A DNA stretch of 64,000 nt from Engraulis encrasicolus (GCF_034702125.1 NC_085865.1:51130978-51194977), one strand, 5' to 3'; shown: positions 36,255 through 48,480, counted from the stretch's first letter. Notes: a model not told the origin generated them from the letters alone. Numbers and translations are program-made.

Positions 36255-38136
36255 GCATTGAAGACAAATTTAGATCAGAATTCTTTAAACAACTACAGAC
36301 CTATATCAAACCTCCCCTTTATAAGCAAGGTACTAGAAAAAGTTGTATTTAAACAGCTTAATCAACATCTGGCTGGGAATGATATCTTGGAAAAATTCCA
36401 ATCAGGCTTTAGAGCCAACCATAGCACCGAAACAGCACTAACCAAAATAATAAGTGATCTTAGGCTCAGCACTGCCGCAAACAAAGTTTCAGCACTTATC
36501 CTCCTCGACCTCAGTGCCGCCTTTGACACGATAGACCACAACATACTAAATGACCGCCTTGAATCTTGGGTAGGCTTGTCCGGTCACGTCTTAGAGTGGT
36601 TCAAAACATATATTACAGGAAGGCAGTTTTTTGTCACCATCGGAGAATACGTCTCCAACAAGTATGATGTGCCTTTTGGAGTTGCTCAGGGTAGTTGCTT
36701 GGGCCCTCTCCTCTTCTCTCTCTATACAGTATGTTGCCCCTGGGCTCCATCATCAGAGAGCACAATGTTGATTTTCATAGCTATGCCGATGACACTCAAC
36801 TATATATCTCTGTCGAGCCTAGCCAAACCACTGCCATTCATGCCTTGACTAAATGCATGTCTGCCATCACAGATTGGATGAACAGTAACTTCCTAAAATT
36901 AAATGAGGATAAAACTGAAGTGTTGCTCATTGGGCCTAAGAAAAAACATGCAAATCTCCACTCAAGCCTAGGTGACCTAAGCATGCACATTAAAGATAAG
37001 GTTACTAGCCTAGGTGTGGTCATAGACTCGGATTTGAGCTTTGAGCCTCACATCAACAAGATAACAAAATCTGCTTTTTTTCCATCTTAGAAATGTCAAC
37101 AAAGTGCGCGGCTTGGCCCCCCGACAAGACGCTGAGAAACTTATTCATGCCTTTGTCACCAGTAGGATAGACTACTGCAATGCTCTCTTCTCTGGTCTCC
37201 CAAAAAAATTAATTGACAAATTGCAACTCATTCAAAATTCTGCGGCAAGAATCCTAACAAGAACCAGAATGAGAGAGCACATCTCTCCTGTCTTGGCAGA
37301 CCTGCACTGGTTACCTGTCTCATACAGAATCGACTTTAAGATTCTGCTCACAGTATTTAAAGCATTAAATGGACTTGCCCCTAGCTATATCTCAGACATG
37401 CTCTCTTTTTATACCCCTGCTCGAGCTCTCAGGTCCACTGATGCCAAGCTGCTAAGGACCCCCACCCCCCCCGCAGAAGAAGATCGGCGACGCCGCGTTT
37501 GCCTGCTATGCGCCCAAGAGATGGAACGCCCTCCCCATCGAGATCCGATCAGCCACCTCCGTCGACTCCTTCAAGAAGCAGCTGAAGACCCACCTCTTCA
37601 TCCTTGCCAACTCCTAGCTGCCAAGGCGTCATAGTGTCCCAGCTGCCGCAGCGCCCTTACTACTCGCAACCAGCCCTGGCAGGGGGCTCCCCTAGGTGGC
37701 CGCTGGTCTCTGCCTGAGGTTTTTTCCTGACTATAGGAGGCCTTTTTTTCTCAGACCTCACTGAGCTTTTTTTTCCCCCTTACAAACTATGAATCAAGCG
37801 AAAGGGAGTTTTTCCTCACCCCTGATGCCACCAGGGGCCGCACCTGAGCGCCCAATCTCTGTGTGACTATCTATGACTTATGATAGGCCCAGCCACTATG
37901 GACCTTACACATCTAAGAATCCTGGTCCTAACCTACGTTGACCTTATGACTCTACATTCTCTGTCTATCTCTTCTTCCTCTGCCTTCCTGCTTTTTCTGC
38001 CTCTCCTCTATACCTCTCCTTTTAAATCTATCTCTAACAATGTTTTTTTTCCCATTTGTTAAGCACTTTGAGTTACATGCCTTGTATGACACAGTGCTAT
38101 ACAAATACAATTATTATTATTATTATTATTATTGAA
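36255..38136 (+). mobile_element. L2/CR1-group LINE, 5'-truncated, reverse transcriptase with frameshifts
   Basis: Translation in successive frames gives [68 protein letters not shown], then after a shift near 36725 [12 protein letters not shown] (the catalytic YADD), then LGVVIDSDLSFEPHI. After a shift near 37080 come AFVTSRIDYCNALFSGLPKK and HISPVLADLHWLPVSYRIDF. After another near 37470 come RWNALPIEIRSATSVDSFKK and a stop at 37616. At least three frame breaks make it inactive. It lacks the endonuclease and N-terminal part. The 3' UTR ends 'GTGCTATACAAATACAATTA' plus (ATT)n at 38108-38134, the usual L2-type tail. Confidence 0.85.
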
Positions 38137-38681
38137 GAGCTTCCCAGCGGAATTCATACGTATAGGCTATATGCCACAGGGCTTTCCTGTTGTAGTCAGT
38201 GCAGCTACCACCCCATACAGAGATGCAGCTGGTAAGGTGCAACTGATATCATTACTAATGCTGCACCACATATTGTCCACAAGATGGCGCTCTAAGGCCA
38301 CAAATGGTGCGTTAGTGAAGCTTTGCAAGGTGCATGGACAAGATTTACAACATACTTTTTAGCAGCTTCAATGAGTACTACTCTGGCCACCATCCTACAG
38401 TATACCACCCACCACCCCCCCCCCACCCCACCCCCACCCGCACTGCCCCCCCTTCCTTCCCCCATCCATCCCTCCTCAAACAATCAGTAACAACTATTGT
38501 AATGAGAGACTTTTTATATCTGAATGTTAATGTGAAATAATCAATTTTTTTGTATGTATCTTAATAGATATTAATAAATGTTACTCTACTCTACTAAAAT
38601 ATTTAAAAAAAAAAAAAAAAAAGAAAAGTTCGAAAAGTTAAACAAAGTATTCACTCATTAAATAGAATGGCGTAAAATGAA

Positions 38682-38712
<31 letters not shown>

Positions 38713-38917
38713 GGCTCTCCTGCTGAACAGCTGCTGGAGTTTTGGGGTACAATTATATTGTGGACTTCTGTGGAGCCTATGCTCATTTTCATGCAATGTC
38801 AGCCTTATTGTAGCCTATTGCTCTCATTTGCAGGCCTTATAAACCGGCCCCGGCCATCGGCAACATTTGAATGCAAAGCTGTTCGAAAATAGTAATGATG
38901 AAAGGGATCATCTAATC
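38137..38917. other. LINE-like 3' scrap, poly-C patch and (AAAT)n; no gene
   Basis: It holds a C-rich tract at about 38408-38455, an 'AATAAATGTTACTCTACTCT' LINE-type tail near 38570-38595, poly-A at about 38605-38622 and (AAAT)n at about 38680-38712. Confidence 0.5.
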
Positions 38918-39437
38918 CAGGGGTGTCAAACTCAAATTGACTGAGGGCCAAAATCTAAACCTGGAACGAAGTCGCGGGCCGAACTCAACAATTTACTAAA
39001 ATTGTGCATACATGTAGGCCTACGTCATAATATAGTTACATTTCACATACAGTCTTTCCCATCATATTTGTCTGTTCAAATGTGTCAGCACATCCTGTGA
39101 TACAGCAAATTTCATGTTCAGGTTGTGTTACGCTGTACATTAATGGTGTATGGGCCAACTGTAATACACATTTGAAATGATCTTGCGGGCCCATAGATTG
39201 TAGGCCTATATTACTAACAGGGCCGCTGACAGCTTTGGCTGGGCCCGGGACAAAATCGTAAGAAAGGGCCTCCCATCAATACATACAATGTAATGAGGAA
39301 CTAATTCTGGGCCCCACCTTTGCCTGGGCCCGGGACAACAGACCCCTTTGTCCTCCCCTGTTGGCTCCCCTGATTACTAATAATATGGTGATATACATTC
39401 TATGCGCGGGCCGAATAAAATGAATTTGACATCCCTT
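38918..39437. mobile_element. hAT MITE with CAGGGGTGTCAAACTCA end, hosting another MITE
   Basis: It begins CAGGGGTGTCAAACTCAAAT and ends TGAATTTGACATCCCTT, flanked by a perfect 8-bp duplication ATCTAATC (38910-38917 and 39438-39445). The element at 39218-39372 is inserted within it. Confidence 0.85.
39218..39372 (+). mobile_element. 155-bp hAT MITE nested in 38918-39437
   Basis: It begins CAGGGCCGCTGACAG and ends CTGTTGGCTCCCCTG, with a perfect 8-bp duplication ATTACTAA (39210-39217 and 39373-39380). It is the same family as 19673-19815. Confidence 0.85.
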
Positions 39438-39445
39438 ATCTAATC

Positions 39446-41051
39446 TAAAGTAACACCACTGTGTCAGTGTCATACTACAGAGAGCAGGGCCTCTTTCTTT
39501 TTTCTTGTTTTTTGTTTTCTCATTTCATATCTCAGAATTTAATTTAATTGTTCAATTAATGTCATTGTATAAGTCAAATTGATAGTTTTTGTACACAATG
39601 GTAGGCCTACTGTGTTTAGTTTGGTAGCATTTTAGTGCTGGGTATTTTGTATTGTAAGCTTTTTGAAAATACATGTTACTGTATATTTGCCCTACTAGGC
39701 TTAGGCTACTGTGTTAAGTCAACCCTAGTTTGTAGACTAGGCTAGTCTAGCCTACGTAGTTGGCTTCATTAGTCTCACTGGGAAAATTCACGGGAGAAAA
39801 CATAGGCAAAAGAATGGGTGGTGATTTGGTGAGAACCGCGAACTGATTAGCAGAAGAGAAGGCACGAGTCGGTTTATCACCGTCAGCTGTGTCGTGTCAG
39901 CTGCTTTCAATTTGGTTTGCGCGGCAAGCTGGAGTGTAGGTTTATAATTAGGCTTTCTAGACTAGTTTGGCCGTTTGGGAGACTAGCTACTGGAAGCTAG
40001 ACACACTTTGTTGTGCTTGCCTGTGAACGAAGCCAAGACGACTTATTATACAAACCTGATTTCTGAAACGAGGCAGCCGGTAAGCGTTTGTTTTATTCAT
40101 TTAGGAATGTTTAGCGCGGTGGTAGTATGGCCAGAGATTGTATCCTATCTCAGGAGATAGACTATCTTTGTATGGCTCTGACTTGCGTTCTGCTCAAGGA
40201 GGTCTATATATCATTGGTTCTGCTCCATTGATGATTATAGCTACCGCGATGGGGTCTGCTCCTACAATCTCGTAAATCACGAGGGCTTGTGGTTATTCAA
40301 TCTGGTTTGTAGTCTAACATTGCAAAGTTTATTTTTGAATTATTGTAGACATGGTTGCACATTTCCTGCATGTTTGCACATGAGCATTTTTGCACATTTC
40401 TGTAAAACCCATTTCTTTTCTTTGTCTGTTTGCATATTTCCCTCCAGGTTTTTCACCTAAGGAAAAGACAGAACAACTCAACCAAATCAAAAAGGAAATC
40501 CTTTCCTGTGGAATAGTGCCTTAAGCCTCCACCAGAAGTCCCCATCTTTTTTACAAGTTGGGGGAAATGCACAGAGGCCAACCAAAGGAAAAAACCCAAA
40601 CAAATATAAAACTATTATAATAAATAATAATAAAATAAAAAAATAAGACTATTCAGGACATCCACACCACTGAAATCAATGAAAAAGACAAGGCGAATGG
40701 AATCCTGTGTCTGTGCATATCTTAGAATAGTCATAGGAAAACCAGTGCTGATATACACTTGACAGTGGAAAACCAAAGCACCATTGGAAACCAACGACTG
40801 CCAACGCATACCGGCTGCACCAGTGAGCCGTCTGCCAGCGGACCAACCCTGACCAGTGAGGCAACTGACCAGTGGACAACTATCTGCTGCCAGTGACCAA
40901 GATGCAAAGACTCCCTTCACACCACAACCCAACAAAGAGAGTAAACACTTCACATAGGGGCCTGGAGGATAAAGCTTGAAGAAAAAAAAGAAAAAGAAAA
41001 AAAGGTTCTGCCTCCCACTTTGCTTCATCTCCCCTGTTGACATTCAGGAGC
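39446..41051. other. No confirmed gene; one candidate donor and one candidate short exon
   Basis: A CAGCCGGTAAGC donor-like site occurs near 40080. Near 40448 a CTCCAG acceptor precedes a 25-codon plus-strand frame starting GFSPKEKTEQLNQIKKEI and ending in TAA. I cannot assign either; they may be retroelement leader sequence related to the adjoining BEL/Pao pieces. Confidence 0.25.
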
Positions 41052-41700
41052 CTAGCCACTATTTATGTCCATGCAACTGTCCTGATCAGCCGTCTCAGTC
41101 TGCTGAAGCACCTTTTGTCCATTAGCTCTTAGACTGCTGCTATTGTGGGTGGGGGAGTTCTGAACTTGGACTGTGTGTTGTCCTGGACTGCAGTGATGTG
41201 CCTTCAGCTGACTTCGGGTGAGTACGGCAGTGAATGTTTTCTTTGGCATTTCTAGTGACATTGTATCTTGCTTGTGCAGTAATGTCTTTTACTGACTGTG
41301 CTGGCTACTGAAGGAATTGCACACCACATTGCCACTTGGAAGTTTCAGTTGGGTCTTCAGGACTGGCCTGATATCTGCTATGTTCACAGCACTTGGAATG
41401 CATCACCAATATCAGTCAATGCTGCTCTGGATTTTGCCAGCTCCATTTCCTTTAAGGGTTTGGCATCCATAACTTCCATGGCACACAAGATGGTCTGGCT
41501 GTCAACTAGGTTATGCCACTTCTTGACCTCGATTCAGCAGTGCTTTTGGAAGTAGTTCTTCATCCGTGCGGCAAAGACTGGTGTGCACCTCTTCAACTTG
41601 ACATGTGGTCAAGAGGGTTCAGCTTGGCCTTGGCCTCAACTAGCTTTACGATGACACCGTGCCTACAGCTCCACCTCAGGTACAGCACAGTACCAGTAGA
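41052..41700 (-). pseudogene. BEL/Pao retrotransposon RNase H-to-integrase linker fragment
   Basis: The minus-strand frame 41052-41261 contains MPKKTFTAVLTRSQLKAHH, matching KETFNAVLTRSQLKAHH at 60180. Upstream the sequence is colinear with the RNase H-like piece at 60255-60539 but has stops. The element is recognised through the better copy at 60 kb. Confidence 0.55.
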
Positions 41701-42329
41701 GTAGAATAGAGTAGGGAGGTAGATGCTTGGCTTAACAGCTCTCTTCTGGTGAGTGGTTCTCTCACTGCCTGGTTCTGGCCGAAGTTCATTTCTTTTTTCT
41801 TCTTGGAGAAGTTGATCTCAAGTGGTGAATTCTGGGTACTGTGGGCATAGTCCCCGGGGGGCTGGTTCTGATGGCCTGGCTGGGGGTTTAGAGTGGCGGT
41901 CTGGTCTGCGGTTCCTTCGACTTCCTTGGGGTGGGTGGCCAGCAGGGTGAGTGGAATGCCTTACTGTGCAGTCAGGAGGTGGTGTTGCTGGAGTGTAGAA
42001 GAGGGCATTCACTGCAGTACTCGCCTGAGCTCAGCCGAGGCCACGGCACCCAGTTGCTGTCTGGAACAGTGTGTGGTCGAGGTCTGGGGTTGCTCCGCCA
42101 GCAGTGGCAGCAGTCCAGGAGCTGTTGAATGAAAGGCACTTCGGCGGTCTGAGTCAGTTGGTCAGGGCAGTTGCAAGGACATGGGGAGCGGCTGTTGGAT
42201 TCCTGAGTGTTGGTAAGGGAAATGGGGGGAATGTGTGCAGGGGCCTTTGAAGAGGACAGTGGAGATTTCACAACAGTCGACATCAACATCTACCCCCTCA
42301 AAAGACTGCAAGAAATGCAAACACAAGTC

Positions 42330-42640
42330 AGCCTGTTCTGAAGTCCTGGAGCCAACTTACAGGCCCGAACCTGTTTATCCACAGTAAGTGGCACACTACA
42401 AGAAGAAATGTTGCTGTTGGAGATGTAGTGTGGCTCTGTGACCAAAGAGTGTTAGGGGGGCAATTCAAGCTCGCAAGAGTGCAAAGTCCAAAGGCATTGT
42501 CCAAGTAGATGTGCTCAAGTGAAAATTCCAAAGCAAACCAAAATGTCCTGGGACCCGCAAGGTACCACACTGCATCGGGATGTGTGACCGCTCTTCTTCC
42601 ATGTTAGCAGAAACCAGCTTGCCTGATGGGTGCGATCTTC
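42330..42640 (+). pseudogene. BEL/Pao integrase C-terminal fragment
   Basis: A plus-strand frame reads NVAVGDVVWLCDQRVLGGQF then KLARV, the conserved '-VGDVVWL-DQN-LRGQ-KLARV' block at the C-terminus of BEL/Pao integrases. A paralogous piece lies at 55590-55925. Each sits upstream of an aquaporin exon 2 copy, so they were probably duplicated together. Confidence 0.6.
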
Positions 42641-42844
42641 CTGTGTCACGCCATGCCAAGATGCGAGTGGGAAGTGTCACGGAAGGTGGTGTCTGGGCAC
42701 GGACTTGTTGATTGACAACCTCCTCGCTGCACTGGATGTGTGGGGTGAGTAAAAAGTCAATGTAACATTTGTTTTTTTTTAAACTAAGAGAATGCCCTTA
42801 AATTGTGTACTTTCAGTGTCACATTGGTGTCGGATGAAGACTAA

Positions 42845-42846
<2 letters not shown>

Positions 42847-42925
<79 letters not shown>
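42847..42925. repeat. (CT)n microsatellite abutting mip copy I exon 2
   Basis: It serves as an extended polypyrimidine tract just before the acceptor GCTCCAG. A (CT)-rich tract occupies the same place in copies II and III. Confidence 0.95.
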
Positions 42926-42928
<3 letters not shown>

Positions 42929-43379
42929 TGTTGCTCCAGCTTGGCATGGGCATATCCATCTTCTCCGTGACGGATGAGCGGAGGAACCGACGCATCGGTT
43001 TCCGCATCGGCTTCTGTCACCATGGCACACCTCATGGGAGTGAGTATCATACAGTTACACACATGCCCACATTGCTCGCTCTTTGTCATAGTTTATAAAC
43101 AAGTGCGTCAAAATAGGGGGAGAATCTTGGACTGAGTCAGCAGGGCCCACCAGTTACAGTGAGAATAATTATTTCAAACCTTTTGAATCATTTTATGGTT
43201 TTATTTCTGGTGAATCACAATGTCCATAACAAAGCAACAAAGATCTGTGACCTTAAACATATTTTGGTCTATCTACTTAAAGAAAGCTCAAAGTGCTGCA
43301 CATGTTGGCAACAGTGGTGAATGTAGCTTAACTCTTAAACTGTGCTAAAATGTGCACGTAGACACTTTTCTAGTTTTGA

Positions 43380-43382
<3 letters not shown>

Positions 43383-43429
<47 letters not shown>
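43383..43429. repeat. (GT)n microsatellite
   Basis: A pure GT run immediately left of the perfect 28-bp hairpin at 43430-43501, in intron 2 of mip copy I. Confidence 0.95.
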
Positions 43430-43430
<1 letters not shown>

Positions 43431-43501
43431 ACAGGGTCAGATCTCCCTATCCCACTTAAACACACATGTTTGCAAGTGGGATAGGGAGATCTGACCCTGT
43501 G
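43430..43501. repeat. Perfect 28-bp inverted repeat (72-nt hairpin)
   Basis: Arms 43430-43457 and 43474-43501 are exact reverse complements (CACAGGGTCAGATCTCCC... and ...GGGAGATCTGACCCTGTG). The 16-nt loop itself contains AAACA/TGTTT. No target duplication is visible. Confidence 0.95.
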
Positions 43502-44375
43502 AATATATGTATGGTGAATATTTGTGAATATACAGTATGTGTAATGTCATTGTATCTGTATGTATGTATGTATGCTACTTGACCTTAATTTCCCTCGGGA
43601 TCAATAAATGATACTCTACTACGTCACGCTAAAGTGCTCAGGGCATTCAAAGACAGAGCGTTGAAATGTAGCTGCTTCTGGCAAGTCAAGTCTATTGATG
43701 TTCAAGTCTAAGTCAAGTCACAAGTCATTTGACATTTTGTCAAGTCAACATATTAATCACTCGAGTCCACAACTCTGGATCAGAGTAGAGCAGACATTTC
43801 AGGGCTTTGGCTTCATTGGTGCTGTGTGCTCTCACCTGTGCACTGATGAAGGTAGAACCCTGAAATGTCTGCTCTGCTTTCAGGAAAAAAAAACTCCTTG
43901 TGCTTGACATTGCTGTCTTTTTTAGTGTGTAAAAAAAGTTCAAAGGACAGAGCAGGTTTGCATTCAAATGTATCATTCATTCATTCTAATATTTTGCTTC
44001 TTTCAGATGTTCTACACTGGAGCTGAAATGAACCCTGCCAGATCCTTCGCCCCTGTTGTGTTCAAGAGGAACTTCATGAACTACTGGTTAGAAAAAACAC
44101 CTACAATTTATGCAATAAAGTCATGCAGTGTTGGAGACTGTTGGTGTGTCAAGAAGTATTCAATTAAATTCAGTCATTCAGTCATTACATTTTGTATTGG
44201 TGTTTTGCAGAAGGTGCCATGCACTGTATGTCTTAAGATTGTTCTGTCTTGCTCCAATGTCTCTGCATCTTACATGTAACTATAATATGGTTTTCTGTTC
44301 TTCCCTCCTGGTGCAGGTGTACTAGACAGGTTTCGTGATCTGTGGCGCTATGGGCGCCATCATGTACGACTTCAT

Positions 44376-44462
44376 TAGCCTGGCCGCGCCAAAAACCCCT
44401 ACAGCAAAGCCCCCGGGAGCAAATTCATTTTGCGGCCACTAGGGGCGTCTAGATTTCTAGGC
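44376..44462. mobile_element. 87-bp insertion in mip copy I exon 4, 11-bp duplication
   Basis: It is flanked by TACGACTTCAT at 44365-44375 and 44463-44473. It begins TAGCCTGG and ends TTTCTAGGC. Copies II (TACGACTTCAG) and III (TATGACTTAAT) are uninterrupted at this point, confirming the insertion. Termini and duplication length resemble 31647-31818. Confidence 0.82.
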
Positions 44463-44678
44463 TACGACTTCATGCTCTTCGCCCGTACGTGTGGCTTGGC
44501 TGAGAGGCTAGCCACCCTGAAAGGCAGCCGGTCCCCGGACGTGAACCAGCAGGACAACACCCAGGCCCTATAAGCCTCCTGCCCAGCCAAGAGAAGCAAG
44601 AGCCAGCCAGCCAGCCTCCATCGTTCCTCGCTGCGCGGTGTGAGTAAAAAGTCAATATAACATTTATGTTAACATTAA

Positions 44679-45377
44679 AGGCCAACTTCCGATAAAACAC
44701 AGTTTTACTCACTCCTTTTGAAAATCGGACACCCCAATCGGTCACCCCAAGTTAAACTCTCATGCAAGGCTTCATAGCGGTGCGTCACCTCGCCTGGCTG
44801 TGTTTCCCGGTGTTTCCCAACTGACATAAACAATGCAGAGAAATGAGCGAATCACGAAAGCCTTTCTGTGTTGCGTCCCATCGAAAGAAGGGTTTATGTC
44901 GACCCATTTTTCTAAAAACATGTCGAGTAATTTTTTTCTGCTTGTTTTCAAAACAAGCAACGCCTGGTGGCCTGAAACCTAGCTTAGCTTAGCTATCAGC
45001 TGGTTGCTACTCGCAGATACACACAGAGCACAAAGCCTCCTACATACAGCCTGCTCACTCTGATCGCTCCATGCCTGCAGCTTGCCTAGGGGTCGCTGTC
45101 GAAAGAGCACAGCTTTGTATGGAGCCTGCACACCTCCGTTGGCGCCCCTATAGTGCAGTACCTCCTGGGGAAGTGGCGACTCTAACCTTAGACGATCTCT
45201 CTGCAGAGCAGGAGGAGGGAGCCAATCAGAGACGGATATACACGACAAACCCGGAGGTTTGAAACGGCTTGAAACAAAGCAACCGGAACGTTTTTTTAAA
45301 ACGGGACCTACGCGTAACACATTCAATAACAATGGGGAACACAGCAATATTAATGAAATGACGTTGAGAGGACATCT
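44679..45377. mobile_element. TTAA-flanked insertion, 699 bp, upstream of mip copy II exon 2
   Basis: TTAA occurs at 44675-44678 and 45378-45381. The equivalent region of copy III (about 56090-56110, AACATTAATGTTTTAACC) lacks the insert and keeps a single TTAA. No transposase; overlapping short frames only. Confidence 0.75.
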
Positions 45378-46336
45378 TTAATATTTTTAACCTAAGACTA
45401 CTTTCAGTGTCACATTGTCATATAAATCTCTCTATCACTCTCCCTCTCTCACTCTGTCTATATAGCTCCAGCTTGGCATGGCCACCACGGTGGAGGTCTC
45501 CCTGACCATGCAGCTGGTCATCTGCATCTCCTCTGTGATGGATGGCAGGAAGAATTGATGCATGGATCCCATGGCCATTGGCTTCTGTCACCATGGCACA
45601 CCCCATGAGGGTGAGTCTCAAACACATACACTCGCATTGCTCACTCCCTTTTTCTAATAGCGCATAAATGGGTGCATCAAAATAGGGGACAGCACTGGAC
45701 TGAGTCACCAGGTAAAGTAAGCATTTCATCCCTTGCTGGTTTGCATATTAATAAAGACATGAATAGTCTATTTTTTATTTTAATGATAGGTGCATTCTAA
45801 CACAGAGAGACAGAATATCAAAAAGAAAATGTAGAAAATACCTTCAGAGAATATATATTATTTTTGTCATTTCATTGACGGAAAGAAGTGTTTGATCCCC
45901 TGCCAACTGTTAAGAGTTCTGGTCCCGAAGACCAGATAGGCACCTCTAATCAACTTGTCATCTGAATTAAAGACTGTAAATTGTCACCAGCACCAAATCA
46001 ATCAGTCCAAACTTGGCAACATAAGACCAAAAGATGTCAGGGACAGAACTTTAGACCTGAACAATGCTGAAAGATGCTACAAAACCACAAGCAAGAGGCG
46101 GTCAACTGTTGGTCATTTTGTATTTCTTATCTTTTTGGTCAACTTTTTCAATCTGCCTGACTGGGATTCACACAATATTTGACTTTGTGGGGAATCAATA
46201 TAATGATGAGAGCACCCTGGAACTGCACTGGAGGAGCTAGGCAATGATCTCAATGCAGCTGGAAACTCTACCATTGGTATCTCAGCCACTAAGCAAAACT
46301 ATTGGTAACACTTGGAACAGATGATTCAATTTCTTG

Positions 46337-46740
46337 TCACAACCTGACTCAAGTGCCATGACACAGAAAGGGGACAGACAAGAGGTTAACCGTTTACAGG
46401 TCTTTTATTTTCTATAATTCCCATTTCAACCCAGAGCCCAGACAGATTAGAGGGAGAGAGAGCAGGATCGTCTCAGCCAACCTAGCCTGCTATTACAGCG
46501 CAGGTACTGGTTAGCTCTCACAGGCAGACCGACAGACGGACAGACAGAGAGGCAGAGCGAGTGAAAGAGAGGCCCAGGTGCCCTTTAAGGGCTGGCCTCC
46601 ACCTGCTCCAGATCAGTCATCATGATCAGCTACAATCAGCAGCACCTGTAATGCAGACAGAGAGGCAGAGACAGAGAGACAGACAGACAGACACACCTAG
46701 TGTCCTGGTGGAACCCTGCAATGACCAGGCTGTGACCAGG
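46337..46740 (-). mobile_element. Probable solo LTR (unclassified), about 0.4 kb
   Basis: It begins TGTCACAACCTGACTC and ends near CAGGCTGTGACC; the two ends are roughly complementary. It contains TTTATT (AATAAA on the minus strand) near 46407 and GACA-type repeats. It interrupts the Tc1 and in turn borders the Penelope insertion. The boundaries and family are inferred only. Confidence 0.35.
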
Positions 46741-46934
46741 CTGTACATATGGTAATCAAGTGAAGAGAAAATCCGAAGTGCTCAGGGAATTGTTCAGAAA
46801 AAATCTTGAAGGTGCTCTTTGGTGTTGGGGAAAAAAACAATATCTTGTCAAAAAAAGGGAGTCCAAGGCACTCTTCTTGTGGAAAAATATTAAAAAGCCT
46901 TTATTGAAACATGGCTAAAAGTTTTAAAACATGG

Positions 46935-46984
46935 GAGCAGAGACCCACGCGTTTCGGCGCAAGCCTTCTTCAGGGTAACTGCTC
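46935..46984 (-). ncRNA. Hammerhead ribozyme-like motif of the Penelope element
   Basis: On the minus strand, 5' to 3': GAGCAG, UUACC, CUGAAGA, AGGC-UUGC-GCC, GAAAC, GCGUGG, GUC, U, CUGCUC. CUGAAGA fits the CUGANGA core, GAAAC the second core strand, and GUC a cleavage triplet. GAGCAG/CUGCUC can close stem I and GGC/GCC stem II, with a very short stem III (AC/GU). Hammerheads are known in Penelope elements. An extra A after CUGAAGA and unpaired bases in stem I make activity uncertain. Confidence 0.5.
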
Positions 46985-47090
46985 AAACAGGAATTCCTAA
47001 TGATATACACCTGCCAAGCACAGGTAGGAAGTCACATGAACCATTTCCCAGGTAAAAATTACATGCAAGAGCCACAAGGTGGCCACACAG

Positions 47091-47431
<341 letters not shown>

Positions 47432-47624
47432 AGAGACAGACATACATACAAACAAGAGCCACTAGATGGCCATACAGGTGTCACAGGCCAGTGAATGGCC
47501 AGGTAGAGGGGAAAAAAAACATATATACAAACAAAAGAAGATACATCAATAGCCACTAGGTGGCAACCGGCTTAGATAAGGACAGCTACCAATACTAGAA
47601 AACCACTTATAAACTGAGAAATCA

Positions 47625-48480
47625 TTACAAAAAAGGACTAAAATCAATTTCTTCATTCAATCCTGGGTATGTCATGGCCTGCATAGTGTATATGTAGAAA
47701 GTTTCCCTTTGTAGTAATAATTTTAACCTGTCACCACCCCTAATATTCTTTTTGATTGTTTCTAAACCTTCAACCATTAACCCATCTGGATTGCTATTGT
47801 GTGCTGTGTGAAAATGTTTAGCCATAGGATAATCCAAGTTAACCTTCCTAATGGCATTTTTATGCTCGGAGACTCTGTCTTTTAGACGCCTTTTTGTACG
47901 GCCTATATAAAAACAGCCGCAGGAGCATGATAAACGATACACCACAAAGGTGGTATTGCAGTTGATGAATGCTTGAATGTTATATGTTTTGTTAGATTTG
48001 AAATCAATAAATTGTTTGCATTCTTTCATGTTGGAGCAATGGTTGCAATGACCACATTTGTATGTACCAGTTATCTGTCTATGGAGCCAGGTGGTCTTTC
48101 TTTTCACATTGAGATGGCTATGTACAAGTTTGTCTCGAAGGGTGGGGGCCCTCCTAAATGTAGTTTTTGGGGGGACTGGAAATACTTCTCTAAGAGTAGG
48201 GTCACTTTTCAACAGGTTCCAGTTGGACAAAATGATCCTTTTAATCGGATTGGCAAAGCTGCTATATTTTGTGACAAAGTAAACTTGATCTTGACTAGAT
48301 GACTTTCTTTTCTTCTTTTTGAACAGATCTGTCCTCTGAGTGGAGAGAGCTTTTTCATTGGCTGACTGTACATCAGATTGGTAGTCCCTCTGTGTGAAAC
48401 GATGAGACATGATTTCGGCCTGCTTCTCATACTCTAGGTCTAAATCACATATACGTCTCAGCCGTTTTGGAATTGTCCAA
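47625..48480 (-). pseudogene. Penelope GIY-YIG endonuclease domain (C-terminal part)
   Basis: The 261-codon frame 48410-47625 contains CGHCNHCSNMKECKQF (a Cys/His cluster) and VYRLSCSCGCFYIGRTKRRL then KDRVSEHKNAI, the GIY-YIG endonuclease motif found in Penelope polyproteins. It ends ...LNEEIDFSPFL and a stop. The preceding part continues in another frame up to the foldback insertion (NFLDLTISKGLDGRLHP near 48590), so there is a frameshift near 48410-48470. Confidence 0.85.

Larger units (their letters stand above)
42940..44573 (+). pseudogene. mip: Aquaporin-0 (mip) pseudogene, copy I, exons 2-4
   Basis: Exon 2 relic 42940-43039 keeps SVTDERRNRRI but lost its middle and reads out of frame at the end. 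Exon 3 is 44007-44087 (81 bp, the normal size), encoding MFYTGAEMNPARSFAPVVFK then RNFMNYW, with the second NPA pore motif intact. Its donor is lost (TTAGAA instead of GTAAGA). Exon 4 is 44317-44573; it reads VY then a TAG where Trp is expected, and is split by an 87-bp insertion (44376-44462). It ends TQAL-stop, the ancestral C-terminus. Lens MIP is a tetrameric water channel. There is no exon 1, so this copy is dead. Confidence 0.85.

Noticed and set aside
47973..48302. 109-codon plus-strand frame
   Set aside because: Antisense shadow of the Penelope endonuclease frame.
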